Positions 1-9,000 of a stretch of DNA of 64,000 nt are shown piece after piece. The notes under the pieces are model-generated. The model worked only from the letters and a program-made list of their open reading frames with translations. It had not been told where the DNA came from and searched no databases. The stretch is from NCBI RefSeq assembly GCF_000576305.1, contig NZ_BAVZ01000003.1, positions 1-64,000 of the forward strand, in the 5' to 3' direction. The DNA comes from Paenibacillus pini JCM 16418. Its GTDB lineage: Bacteria > Bacillota > Bacilli > Paenibacillales > Paenibacillaceae. Each line of letters opens with the position of its first letter. Position 1 is the stretch's first letter. Both the position numbers and the translations under genes were made by a program.

Positions 1-912
1 ACAGGACTAAGCCCAGCAACGGAGTATGATTTCCGACTTAGCGTCACAGGCGGTAGCCATGCAGGAACATCCAATGTGGTAAGCGTGAAGACAACTACAG
101 TTCCGGTTACGGACTTTGCGAACACAGGAAAAACGAGCGATACCGCGAGTTTTAGTTGGAGTTTGGTAAATGGCGCTACTGGAATAATTATTCAACAGTC
201 TCCAAAAGGAACTGACACTTGGGTAACATCAACAACAGCTCCGATTGCTACCAACGCGACCAGCGCAATCGTCACAGGACTAAGTCCAGCAACGGAATAT
301 GACTTCCGTCTTGTGGTCACAGGCGGTAGTAATGCAGGAACGTCTAATGTGGTAAGTGTTGAGACAAACTCAGTTCCGGTTACGGACTTTGCGAGCACAG
401 GTAAAACGAGCGATACCGCGAGTTTTAGCTGGAGTTTAGTGAATGGTGCTACTGGAATGACTATCCAACAGTCTCCAAAAGGAGCAGACACTTGGGTAAC
501 ATCAACAACAGCTCCGATTGCTACCAACGCGACCAGCGCGATCGTCACAGGAATAAGTCCAGCAACAGAGTATGACTTCCGTCTTGTGGTCACAGGCGGT
601 AGCCATGCAGGAACGTCCAATGTTGAAAGTGTGACAACTAATACACTTCCCGTTGCTGACTTTGCGAGCACAGGAAAAACAAGCGATACCGCGAGCTTTA
701 GTTGGAGTTCAGTGAATGGGGCTACTGAAATGAGTATCCAACAGTCTCCAAAAGGAGCAGACACTTGGGTAACGTCAACAACAGCTCCGATTGCTACCAA
801 CGCAACCAGCGCGATCGTCACAGGACTAAGTCCAGCAACGGAGTATGACTTCCGTCTTGTGGTCACAGGCGGTAGCCATGCAGGAACGTCCAATGTTGAA
901 AGTGTAACAACT
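1..912 (+). repeat. 273-bp tandem repeats encoding FnIII modules
   Basis: The segment encoding TGLSPATEYDFRL starts at 1, 274, 547 and 820, an exact 273-bp (91-codon) period. The copies are nearly identical at DNA level, including synonymous positions, while the next module (motif at about 1111) is clearly diverged. This points to recent tandem duplication or ongoing homogenisation. The array continues off the left edge, so total copy number is unknown. Confidence 0.95.
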
Positions 913-3438
913 AGTGCAGCTCCGCCAATAATTATTCCGATCGGTGACTTTAACAGCACTGGAAAGACGAGCACGACTGCAAATTTCAGTTGGAGCCCAG
1001 CCATAAGTGCTACTACAATTAGAATCGAACAATCACCTAAAGGAATAAACAACTGGACGCTAGCATCCACTGGAACGATTCTACCTACAGCAGATAACAC
1101 GACCGTAATCGGACTAAGACCAGATACTGAATATGATTTCCGTCTTGTTGTGTTAGGTGGAATGAATGAAGGTACCTCAAATATCATTTCATTAATGACG
1201 GATACAGAGCCTTCATCTGATCTAACTTATACAATTGCTCCAATAGAGAATCAGACACTGAACCCTTTACAAGAGGGTTATACATCGCCAGAAGTGAAAA
1301 GTATTACAGTTATACGAACCGGTTCAGGCGTACTTAATCAATTATCAGTCGAGCTCATTGGTGCGAATGCGAAAAACTTCGTTATCACGCAGTCAGCAAA
1401 CAATACTTTGGATGAACATAATCCAATGACTGACTTTACGATTAAAGCAAACGACGGGCTGCAACCAGGAACCTACGTAGTGACGGTAAAAGTGACAGCG
1501 GCAAATATGACAGATGTAACGTTTACGACAACACAAATCATAAATCCAATTGAGACACCCGTTATCCCGAGTGCACCTGAGAATCTTACCGCATTCGGAG
1601 GTAATCACTTTGTCGAGTTATTTTGGAATGCTGTTACTGGAGCCGATTTTTACAAAATTTACATGAAGGATGCTTCAGGCTCGTATAATAACGAACCGAT
1701 TGCTACAGTAAACTCAGCGGTATATCGCGTACAGGAGCTTATAAACGGCACGGAATATTTCTTTAAAGTAATAGCCGGGAATTCCTACGGCGAAAGTATA
1801 TTTTCTAGTGAAGCAAGTGCTACGCCAAAAGCAGTGCCAAGCGCTCCAACCCGTGTTTCGGCTCAAGCAGGAGATGGTTCAGCTACCGTTGTTTTTGACG
1901 CTTCCCAAGATGATGGAGGAAGCCCGATAACCGGATATATAGTGATGGATTCTACGGGTTCAATCCACGTGACTGGAAAAGAAAGCCCAATTATCATAAC
2001 AGGTCTGACCAATGGAACAAGCTACACGTTTACGGTCAGCGCTATCAATGAAGCAGGAAATAGTTTACCATCAGAGGTATCGAATGCAGTAGTGCCTAAC
2101 ACACCGACATCAACACCGTCACCATTACCTATACCTACCCCAGCGCCTACCCCAGTAGCGCCTATTCCACAACAACCGGTAGTGAATACAGGAGTAGACG
2201 TTCTCGTGAATGGCAAGGTAGAAAAAGCTGGAACAGCATCGTCTGAAATAGTTAATAACCAAAAAGTTTGGACAATTAAAGTAAATCAGAAGAAAATTGA
2301 AGAGAAGCTGCAATCGGAAGGACTAGGATCCATAGTAACCATTCCGTTTCAATTAGAGACGGATGTATTGGTTGCCGAGCTAAATGGTGAAATGGTCAAG
2401 AATATGGAGAGCAATCAAGCTGTTCTAGAGATTAAGACAGCATGGGCAACCTATACTATTCCAGCGAAGCAAATTAATATTGACTCTGTATCTGAAAAAG
2501 TCGGCCAAACTATCGCTCTTCGAGATATTAAAGTGAAGGTTGAAATAGCTAAGCCGCTGCCGGAAATGTTAAAAATCATTAACAATGCAACAATTAAAGG
2601 AAATTTCACCATTGTTGCTCCTCCAGTTAACTTCATAGTAACAGGAACGTATGGAGGAACAAATATTCAGGTCGATAAGTTTAATGCCTATGTCAAACGT
2701 ACGATTTCAATTCCTGACAACATAGATCCCCATAAAATTACAACCGGAATTGTTGTCGAATCAGATGGTAGGATACGACATGTGCCTACGAAAGTTACAA
2801 ACATCGAAGGCAAATACTATGCGGTGATCAACAGCTTAACAAACAGCACGTACACGGTTGTTTGGCATCCATTAGAGTTTACTGATGTGGCAAACCACTG
2901 GTCCAAGGATGCTGTAAATGACATGGGATCACGTATGGTTATTGAAGGTACTGGTGAAGGTCAATTTAGTCCAAACCGTAACATCACACGAGCAGAATTC
3001 GCAACAATTATTGTGCGCGGCTTAGGCTTGAAACTGGAGAGCGGATCAGTTCCATTCTCCGATGTGAAGGAGTACGATTGGTTTAGTAATGCAATTAAAA
3101 CGGCCTATTCCTATAATCTTATCAAGGGATATGCCGATGGCACTTTTGGTCCTCATGACCAAATTACGCGTGAGGAAGCTATGGTAATAATCGCAAAAGC
3201 GATGAAAATCACGAACCTAAAAGCTATGCTTCCAAACCAGTATACGGATACCAACTTGCATCCTTACTCAGATATATCTACTGGATCAGAATGGGCTAGG
3301 GACAGTATAGCTGAAAGTGTTTTATCCGGTATTTTCACTGGACGAAGCAATACAGAGCTTGCACCGAAAGCATATATTACTAGAGCTGAAGTGGCAATGA
3401 TCATACAGCGATTGCTTAAAAAGTCTGACCTCATTTAA
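1..3438 (+). CDS. S-layer-type surface protein with FnIII repeats and SLH anchor (5' partial)
   Basis: The reading frame is open from base 1, so the gene begins upstream; the first in-frame ATG at 76 lies inside a repeat and is not the start. Visible order: about four near-identical fibronectin type III modules of 91 residues, a fifth diverged copy (about 925-1200), an Ig-like domain (about 1220-1550), two more FnIII domains (about 1560-2100), a Pro/Thr-rich linker (about 2100-2180), an uncharacterised beta-rich region, then three SLH domains (about 2875-3035, 3050-3210, 3260-3430) with the typical F-x-D-V and I-T-R-A-E motifs. SLH domains bind pyruvylated secondary cell-wall polymer, so the protein should sit on the cell surface. 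It is followed by a strong terminator. The signal peptide, and so export, cannot be checked here. Family assignment is secure; the ligand or function of the FnIII arm is unknown. Confidence 0.93.
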   Translation, partial: TGLSPATEYDFRLSVTGGSHAGTSNVVSVKTTTVPVTDFANTGKTSDTASFSWSLVNGATGIIIQQSPKGTDTWVTSTTAPIATNATSAIVTGLSPATEYDFRLVVTGGSNAGTSNVVSVETNSVPVTDFASTGKTSDTASFSWSLVNGATGMTIQQSPKGADTWVTSTTAPIATNATSAIVTGISPATEYDFRLVVTGGSHAGTSNVESVTTNTLPVADFASTGKTSDTASFSWSSVNGATEMSIQQSPKGADTWVTSTTAPIATNATSAIVTGLSPATEYDFRLVVTGGSHAGTSNVESVTTSAAPPIIIPIGDFNSTGKTSTTANFSWSPAISATTIRIEQSPKGINNWTLASTGTILPTADNTTVIGLRPDTEYDFRLVVLGGMNEGTSNIISLMTDTEPSSDLTYTIAPIENQTLNPLQEGYTSPEVKSITVIRTGSGVLNQLSVELIGANAKNFVITQSANNTLDEHNPMTDFTIKANDGLQPGTYVVTVKVTAANMTDVTFTTTQIINPIETPVIPSAPENLTAFGGNHFVELFWNAVTGADFYKIYMKDASGSYNNEPIATVNSAVYRVQELINGTEYFFKVIAGNSYGESIFSSEASATPKAVPSAPTRVSAQAGDGSATVVFDASQDDGGSPITGYIVMDSTGSIHVTGKESPIIITGLTNGTSYTFTVSAINEAGNSLPSEVSNAVVPNTPTSTPSPLPIPTPAPTPVAPIPQQPVVNTGVDVLVNGKVEKAGTASSEIVNNQKVWTIKVNQKKIEEKLQSEGLGSIVTIPFQLETDVLVAELNGEMVKNMESNQAVLEIKTAWATYTIPAKQINIDSVSEKVGQTIALRDIKVKVEIAKPLPEMLKIINNATIKGNFTIVAPPVNFIVTGTYGGTNIQVDKFNAYVKRTISIPDNIDPHKITTGIVVESDGRIRHVPTKVTNIEGKYYAVINSLTNSTYTVVWHPLEFTDVANHWSKDAVNDMGSRMVIEGTGEGQFSPNRNITRAEFATIIVRGLGLKLESGSVPFSDVKEYDWFSNAIKTAYSYNLIKGYADGTFGPHDQITREEAMVIIAKAMKITNLKAMLPNQYTDTNLHPYSDISTGSEWARDSIAESVLSGIFTGRSNTELAPKAYITRAEVAMIIQRLLKKSDLI

Positions 3439-3453
3439 TGTCATAGCATAGAC

Positions 3454-3500
3454 AGACGCTTCCCAGATCATTTAACAATGGAGTGGGAAGCGTCTTTATG
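3454..3500 (+). terminator. Rho-independent terminator of the SLH protein gene
   Basis: A perfect 12-bp stem (AGACGCTTCCCA at 3454-3465 with TGGGAAGCGTCT at 3484-3495) encloses an 18-nt loop and is followed by a short T-rich tail. It lies 16 bp after the stop codon. Confidence 0.88.
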
Positions 3501-3521
3501 TCGTTCTATTTTCAATAGAAA

Positions 3522-3550
3522 CTGACAAATAAGTATTCCAACATTATGAA
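3522..3550 (+). promoter_or_regulatory. Candidate promoter upstream of the glycosyltransferase leader
   Basis: A -35-like CTGACA (3522-3527), a 17-bp spacer and a -10-like TATGAA (3545-3550). The segment from 3514 (AATAGAAACTGACAAA, then AAGTAT) recurs almost exactly before the secA2-like gene at 43039, where the -10 is a perfect TATAAT at the same spacing. That conservation supports a real promoter or operator. Confidence 0.55.
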
Positions 3551-3639
3551 TGTTCTATATCTTTTGAAAGAAACAACTAGGAGCACGGAATGCAATTTCA
3601 ATCTATATAGACTGTAGGGAATTATTTCTACCGAGAATG

Positions 3640-3835
3640 GAATTCATGTGAACTGTTGTGCTCGCCGTAAAGCGGAGGGTTTTTCTTATACGGAAGGTTG
3701 CGAGCAAGCTGGCAAACCTATATTGGTATCAGGTTTTTTAGTCGTAAGCAGGACTTGCCTAAAACGCGTACACTTTTTAAGCTTGACGGCTAGCCGCTTT
3801 CACATTTACACTGACGATGATTTGAAGCATAAATT
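3640..3835 (+). ncRNA. Structured 5' leader, possibly a degenerate c-di-GMP-I-like riboswitch
   Basis: About 200 nt between the promoter and the glycosyltransferase can form several hairpins, for example around 3696-3718, around AAACCT...AGGTTT (3713-3736) and around the palindrome CGGCTAGCCG near 3786. Blocks GGCAAACC, then CGTAAGC...GCCTAA, then GACGGCTAGCCG appear in an order resembling the GEMM (c-di-GMP-I) consensus, but the CGCAAAGC core is imperfect. An 82-codon frame over the region (3648-3896) has no known family and runs out of frame into the glycosyltransferase, so an RNA role seems likelier than a protein. The ligand class is a guess. Confidence 0.3.
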
Positions 3836-3858
3836 TTATAATGATTGGAGTGATGCGT

Positions 3859-4920
3859 ATGGAGCAATTGATAAGTATTGTAATGCCAACGTATAATCGG
3901 GCGCAGATCATTTCCGGCGCGATCGAATCCATCTTGCACCAGTCTTACGTGAACTGGGAACTAATCGTCGTTGATGACCGAAGTACGGATCATACGGAAA
4001 ACGTGATTCGCGAGTGGACGCGCACAGATGCGCGAATCCGATATGTTTACAATGATCGGGAAAAAGGACCGGGTGGCGCGAGAAACACAGGGATGCTAGC
4101 AGCAAAAGGTGAATATTTGGCGTTTCTAGATTCCGATGACGAATGGTATCCTTGCCATTTAGCTGACAGCATGAAGACGCTCATGCAAACAAAATCGGAT
4201 ATCAGCTTTGCGCTATGGGCGGAAAGGCACGGGGATATTACTTCCTACAACTTTGATAATAAGGTTGAGCAGAATTTGTTACAATCGATGCGAACAACAT
4301 TTGAAACATGGAATAACGGAAAAACAATTATATTTGAAAAAGGATTGCTCGAAACATTTTTGTCGCATACACGCAATTTTTTTCAACTGAATACGATGGT
4401 ATTCCGCCGGAAGCTACTGGATGAAGTAGGCTTAATCAATGAGCATTTTTATCTGGGGGAAGATACGACCTATTTGCTCCGCTTTTTTGACAAATACAGA
4501 ATTGCGCTACAGACGAAACCCCATTCCGTCTACAAGGAGTCTCCCGATAGTCTCTACTTCTTCTGCGACCGCTGGCAGCTTGATCCCGATACGATTCATC
4601 TCAACGAGGAAATATATACAAAAATCGAGGGACTTAGCTTCAAATCTATCAAAGTACGAGAGCACATCCGGGATTTAGTCGCACAGTCCGATTCTATTAG
4701 AAAAAAAGCGAAACAGCTATATTACATCGACATCGGTATCGCAAGCAAATATTATACGCTCAGCTATTTGAACCGTTACGATCGCAAAAAAGCGCTCCAC
4801 TATTGTCGCAAATCCCTTCGTCACAAAGCAACAATCTTTAATTTATTTCTGTTTGTCAAGCTGTTGTTTTCAAGCAAGAGTGGGAATATTTTTTTGCGTA
4901 AGGCGCTTAATTTATGGTGA
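3859..4920 (+). CDS. Family 2 (GT-A fold) glycosyltransferase
   Basis: The protein of 353 residues opens with the GT2 signature ISIVMPTYNRA, followed by ELIVVDDRSTD, GGARNTG and FLDSDDEW; the acidic DSDD is the nucleotide-sugar/metal-binding motif. The first 240 residues form the catalytic domain and the rest is a basic C-terminal extension without clear membrane helices, so a cytoplasmic enzyme is expected. ATG 3859 is chosen over ATG 3841 and 3853 because GGAG at 3847-3850 is correctly spaced from it. The gene is monocistronic with a long leader. Its position next to an S-layer-type gene suggests surface glycan or glycoprotein synthesis (inference); donor and acceptor cannot be read from sequence. 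Confidence 0.88.
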   Translation: MEQLISIVMPTYNRAQIISGAIESILHQSYVNWELIVVDDRSTDHTENVIREWTRTDARIRYVYNDREKGPGGARNTGMLAAKGEYLAFLDSDDEWYPCHLADSMKTLMQTKSDISFALWAERHGDITSYNFDNKVEQNLLQSMRTTFETWNNGKTIIFEKGLLETFLSHTRNFFQLNTMVFRRKLLDEVGLINEHFYLGEDTTYLLRFFDKYRIALQTKPHSVYKESPDSLYFFCDRWQLDPDTIHLNEEIYTKIEGLSFKSIKVREHIRDLVAQSDSIRKKAKQLYYIDIGIASKYYTLSYLNRYDRKKALHYCRKSLRHKATIFNLFLFVKLLFSSKSGNIFLRKALNLW

Positions 4921-5420
4921 GACTGCTTAAAAAAGTGTAAGAATTTATCCCTATAGTGTAAGATTGTCTCCCTATCGCAAGTACAGGTTTAGCACTACTA
5001 TAAGGGTAGGTTATACGAAAAGCACTTTATTTTGCTGTATTACTTTAATTCATTAACGCTACACCTGATTACACTATTTTGTTTTATCCCTTCGTAGCAC
5101 TGAACTGTCTCTATGATGAGCCGCTGTGATGTACAAGCCACGTATTATTTTCATTTTACTGTCCAATTTTTTTAACAACTGGAGCCCGCACATTAGCATA
5201 AACCAGCCTAACTGCATGACCTTTTCAATATCATGAGCTTGTCCATTCAACAAAATTCAACACAAAAATCATGATTTTGCCCATCAACCTGCCCCCTCAT
5301 AATCGCAAGAATTTACCTTTACCCATTCAGCTTGTTTTCTACACACGAACATTGATTACCACACCGAAGCATGAACTTACTTCCAAACGCACAGCCAGAT
5401 TGATCCGTTTTTACGCATAA

Positions 5421-5462
5421 TTTGTTATTTTAAAAGGATTATTGCTACATTTTGTTATTTTA
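5421..5462 (+). repeat. Direct repeat TTTGTTATTTTA x2
   Basis: Two identical 12-mers start at 5421 and 5451, exactly 30 bp apart (about three helical turns), just upstream of the candidate -35 box. They could bind a dimeric activator on one face of the helix; this is inference. Confidence 0.5.
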
Positions 5463-5489
5463 TCGTTAAGACAGAGAAACATTGTAGGT

Positions 5490-5518
5490 TTGTCGACACT
5501 CTGAATGTTCCTTAAAAT
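5490..5518 (+). promoter_or_regulatory. Candidate promoter of the panD-NRPS operon
   Basis: TTGTCG (5490-5495), a 17-bp spacer and TAAAAT (5513-5518). The weak -35 with direct repeats just upstream would fit an activator-dependent promoter. It lies about 85 bp before the panD start codon. Confidence 0.45.
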
Positions 5519-5602
5519 AGGATATTTGGAAAATAAGTTAGGTAGTACATGTTAGCTGAGTTTTTGTTTTTCCAAAAACTACTCCACAAGGAGAGTGTAT
5601 TC

Positions 5603-5986
5603 ATGTTTAGAGAGATGCATAAGTCGAAAATTCACCGGGCTGTCGTAACAGAGGCTAATTTGAATTACGTAGGAAGCATAACCATTGATCAGGATATTTT
5701 GGATGCATCGAACATCCTAGAGAATGAAAAAGTACAAGTTGTCAATATCAATAACGGAGCTAGACTGGAGACCTATGTCATAAGTGGTCCCAGAGCCTCT
5801 GGTATGGTTTGCTTGAACGGCGCCGCTGCCAGACTGGTGCAGCCAGGTGACCGCGTCATTATTATTTCTTACGCGATGATGGAGGACTCGGTAGCCCGAA
5901 CGTATCGTCCGCATGTCGTTATTATGGACGAGCATAATCGCATCGTAACTGAGGATTATCAAGAACTACATTCCACAACGGTGTGA
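5603..5986 (+). CDS. panD: Aspartate 1-decarboxylase (pyruvoyl enzyme)
   Basis: The 127 residues are the normal PanD length. Family landmarks fall at canonical positions: Lys9, the self-cleavage site Gly24-Ser25 (YVGS), Arg54 and Tyr58. The enzyme decarboxylates L-aspartate to beta-alanine in the cytoplasm after Ser25 becomes the pyruvoyl cofactor. ATG 5603 is preceded by AAGGAGA. The gene is the first of a long operon; the NRPS begins 28 bp after its stop. No panB or panC is adjacent, so it probably supplies beta-alanine to this pathway, either as a building block or for pantetheine, rather than acting as a normal pantothenate operon member. Function is secure; the dedicated role is inference. 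Confidence 0.95.
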   Translation: MFREMHKSKIHRAVVTEANLNYVGSITIDQDILDASNILENEKVQVVNINNGARLETYVISGPRASGMVCLNGAAARLVQPGDRVIIISYAMMEDSVARTYRPHVVIMDEHNRIVTEDYQELHSTTV

Positions 5987-6014
5987 TAAAAGACAGAGCG
6001 GAGGGCTGCCGATT

Positions 6015-9000
6015 ATGAGAACCATCCGTAATTTGGCCGGCGTATTGCTGGCACGCAAGGAAAAAGATGCGGGAATTTTATTTTGTGAAAGCGCGCAGGA
6101 GCGCTACTTATCATACGGCCAATTATTTACATTGGCCGGAAAGACTCTCCATTTATTGCGTGAACAGGGGCTTGGTCCTGGCGACTTTGCCGTCATGCAG
6201 ACGGAAAATAACGAACGGTTTATCCTTCTGTTCTGGGCTTGCGTTCTCGGTGGCATTATCCCCGTACCTGTGACGGCGGCGCGCACGGACGAAGGACGAA
6301 AAAAGCTGATCCAGGTATGCAAGCAGTTGACAGCGCCAAGATTGCTCTGCGATGAAGAGCTTTGGCCTGGAATTCAAGACTACGCTTTGAAGCACGGAGA
6401 GGCGGAGGCGCTGGCCCATCTCGAGTCCGGCAGTGTGCCGATTGCGAAGATGCTTTCGGCGGCAGAGGATGCTGGATGTCTCGAGGTTCAGCCGTATGAC
6501 GCAGCCGAGACGGACACCGCATTCATCCAGTTTACATCGGGTTCAACAGGAGACCCGAAGGGTGTCGTTTTGACGCATGGCAATCTGCTGTCGAACATGC
6601 GCGCCATTATTCATGGGGCGCAGTCGACGGAGCAGGATTCTTCACTAAGTTGGCTGCCGCTGACGCATGATATGGGACTCATCGGCTTTCATCTTTCGCC
6701 GCTACTTTGCGGCATGAATCAGTTACACTTGCCCACCTCGACGTTTGTGCTTCATCCGATGAAATGGCTGGAACTTACACATAAGCACCGGGTGACATGT
6801 CTCTCTTCGCCGAATTTCGGTTATGTGCATTTTCTGCAGCACTGGAAGCCGGAAGGAGCGATGGCATGGGATTTGTCTTGCGTCAGGCTGATTTTTAACG
6901 GGGCCGAACCAATATCGGCCGCCCATTGCCGCCATTTTCTGGAGGCGATGAAACCTTACGGGTTGAAAGGGAACTGCATTTTTCCGGTATATGGCCTTGC
7001 GGAAGCGAGTCTGGCAGTAACGTTTCCAGGAACAGAAGATCATTTGAATACCGTTAAGCTTGAGCGCCAATCGCTCGCTATCGGACAGCCTGTCCAAATA
7101 GCCGCGCACGGGGATCATACCGCAATCGAGATTGTCGAGCTGGGCTTACCTGTACAAGATTGCGAAGTGCGCATTTGCGACGAAGCAGAAAACCCTTCGG
7201 CAGCAGGTAGCGTAGGCTTGATTCATATTAGAGGCCGCAACGTTACAAGCGGATACTATAAGCGGCCAGATGTAAACAAGGAGATAATTTCCTCGGACGG
7301 TTGGCTGAATACGGGAGATTTGGGTTTCTTGCTGGAAGGGCGTTTATATGTGACGGGCCGCATGAAGGACGTCATTTTCGTCAACGGCCAAAATGTGTAT
7401 CCGCATGACCTAGAGGCGTTGATCAGCGGCCTAAAAGGGGCCGAGATCGGGAAAACGGCGATTGCCGCCGTTCAGGATGCGACGACCAAACGGGATGCGA
7501 TCGCTGTTTTTATTCAGTATCGCGGCAAGACTAGCGGATTTATACCGCTGATGAGCGAGGTAAAAAAGCTGCTGAACGGATCGGCCGGTCTGGACGTTGC
7601 TTTTGTAGTCCCCTTACGGCGAATTCCGAAAACGACTTCCGGCAAAATTCAACGCTATATATTGGCGGAAGCGCTGCGCGAAGGCGAGTTTGTCGAAACG
7701 CTTGCCGAGCTGTCGGAACTAGAAACGGCCGCCACGCTTAAGCGTTGTAATGCGGAAGGTAACAATGCCTTGAGCGGTGATATCGACTTGGAGCCGGCAA
7801 CAGAGACGGAGCAACGGATTATTTCTATTTGGCGCGAGGTGTTGAAAAAGGATTATATAGGCCGCAAGGAAGGATTTCTTGAGCAAGGAGGCAATTCGCT
7901 CAAGGCTGCTTATGCTGCTGCAAGGCTGCAAGAGACGTTTGGCGTCGAGCTTACGCTTACCGAGTTATTTTTGCACGATACGGTCAGTTCGCTGACCGCT
8001 TTACTGGAGCAAAAGGCGCAGGAGGGAGAGGGAGCTGCCGCCGCTCCTCCGCGGGTGACCAAAGCAGAGGAGCAAACGGTTTATCCGGCTACCTCGGCGC
8101 AAAAGCGGCTGTTCTTTTTGGAAGAGCTGAATCCAGGGCTGCTCAATTACCATCTTCCGTTTGCGGTTCAGGTGAATGGCCCGATTGATATCGAACGATT
8201 CCGCGCGGCGTGGCAGGCGCTGATAGAGCGGCATCCGGCGCTGCGGACGTCCTTTTTTATGGAAGAAAACAATGTGATGCAGCGCATCGAAAAGGGGATC
8301 GAGCCGCCGCTGGTCGTCGTTGACGGAAGCGGCTGGTCGATGACTACATTGGCGCTTCGGCAACGTAGCTTTCTCCAGCCGTTTCGTCTGGGGCAAGCGC
8401 CATTGCTACGCATGGAACTTGTGCGCATGAACGAGTCAAGCATGCTACTGCTGGATATGCATCATATCATTACGGACGGAACGTCGATGGGTATTTTGAT
8501 GTCCGATCTTACGAGTTTTTACGAGGGGAACGCTCCCGAGCCGTTGTCCATTCATGGCGGGGATGTGGCTATTTGGGAGAAAGCTGACCGAAATAGCGGC
8601 TGGCTGGAGCGTCAGAAGCTTTATTGGCGGGAAATCTTTCGGGATGGCGTGCCGTCTACGGCGCTTCCGTCACCCCGTCCAAGACCGCAGACGCCAAGCT
8701 ATCGCGGGGCAATTGAACGCTTCGAGCTAGATCAAGAGCTTGCCGAATCGTTGCGAGCGCTGGCTAGACGCGAGGGCGTAACGTTATACACCGTTCTGCT
8801 TTCGATTTATTATGTGCTGATTGCGAAATATACGGGCGAATCCGAAATCATTGTTGGCACGGCAACCGCGAGACGTGTGCGGCCGGAGCTGCAAAACCTA
8901 GTCGGGATGTTCGTCAACATGGTTCCGATACGTCTGCACGGGCAAAACAGTCTGAGCTTCGATCAATGGGTGAAGCAGGTCAATGGGGAGACGCTGGCGG

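Larger units (their letters stand above)
4921..5548. other. AT-rich intergenic region upstream of the biosynthetic operon
   Basis: No supported coding frame in about 630 bp. It contains a pair of direct repeats and a candidate promoter near its right end, annotated separately. No clear terminator hairpin was found directly after the glycosyltransferase stop. Confidence 0.6.

Noticed and set aside
192..1187. 331-codon open frame on the minus strand opposite the FnIII repeats
   Set aside because: It mirrors the 273-bp repeat of the real gene on the other strand, has no ribosome site and encodes repetitive low-complexity sequence.
3648..3896. 82-codon frame before the glycosyltransferase
   Set aside because: No recognisable family or convincing ribosome site, and it overlaps the glycosyltransferase start out of frame; the region looks more like a structured RNA leader.
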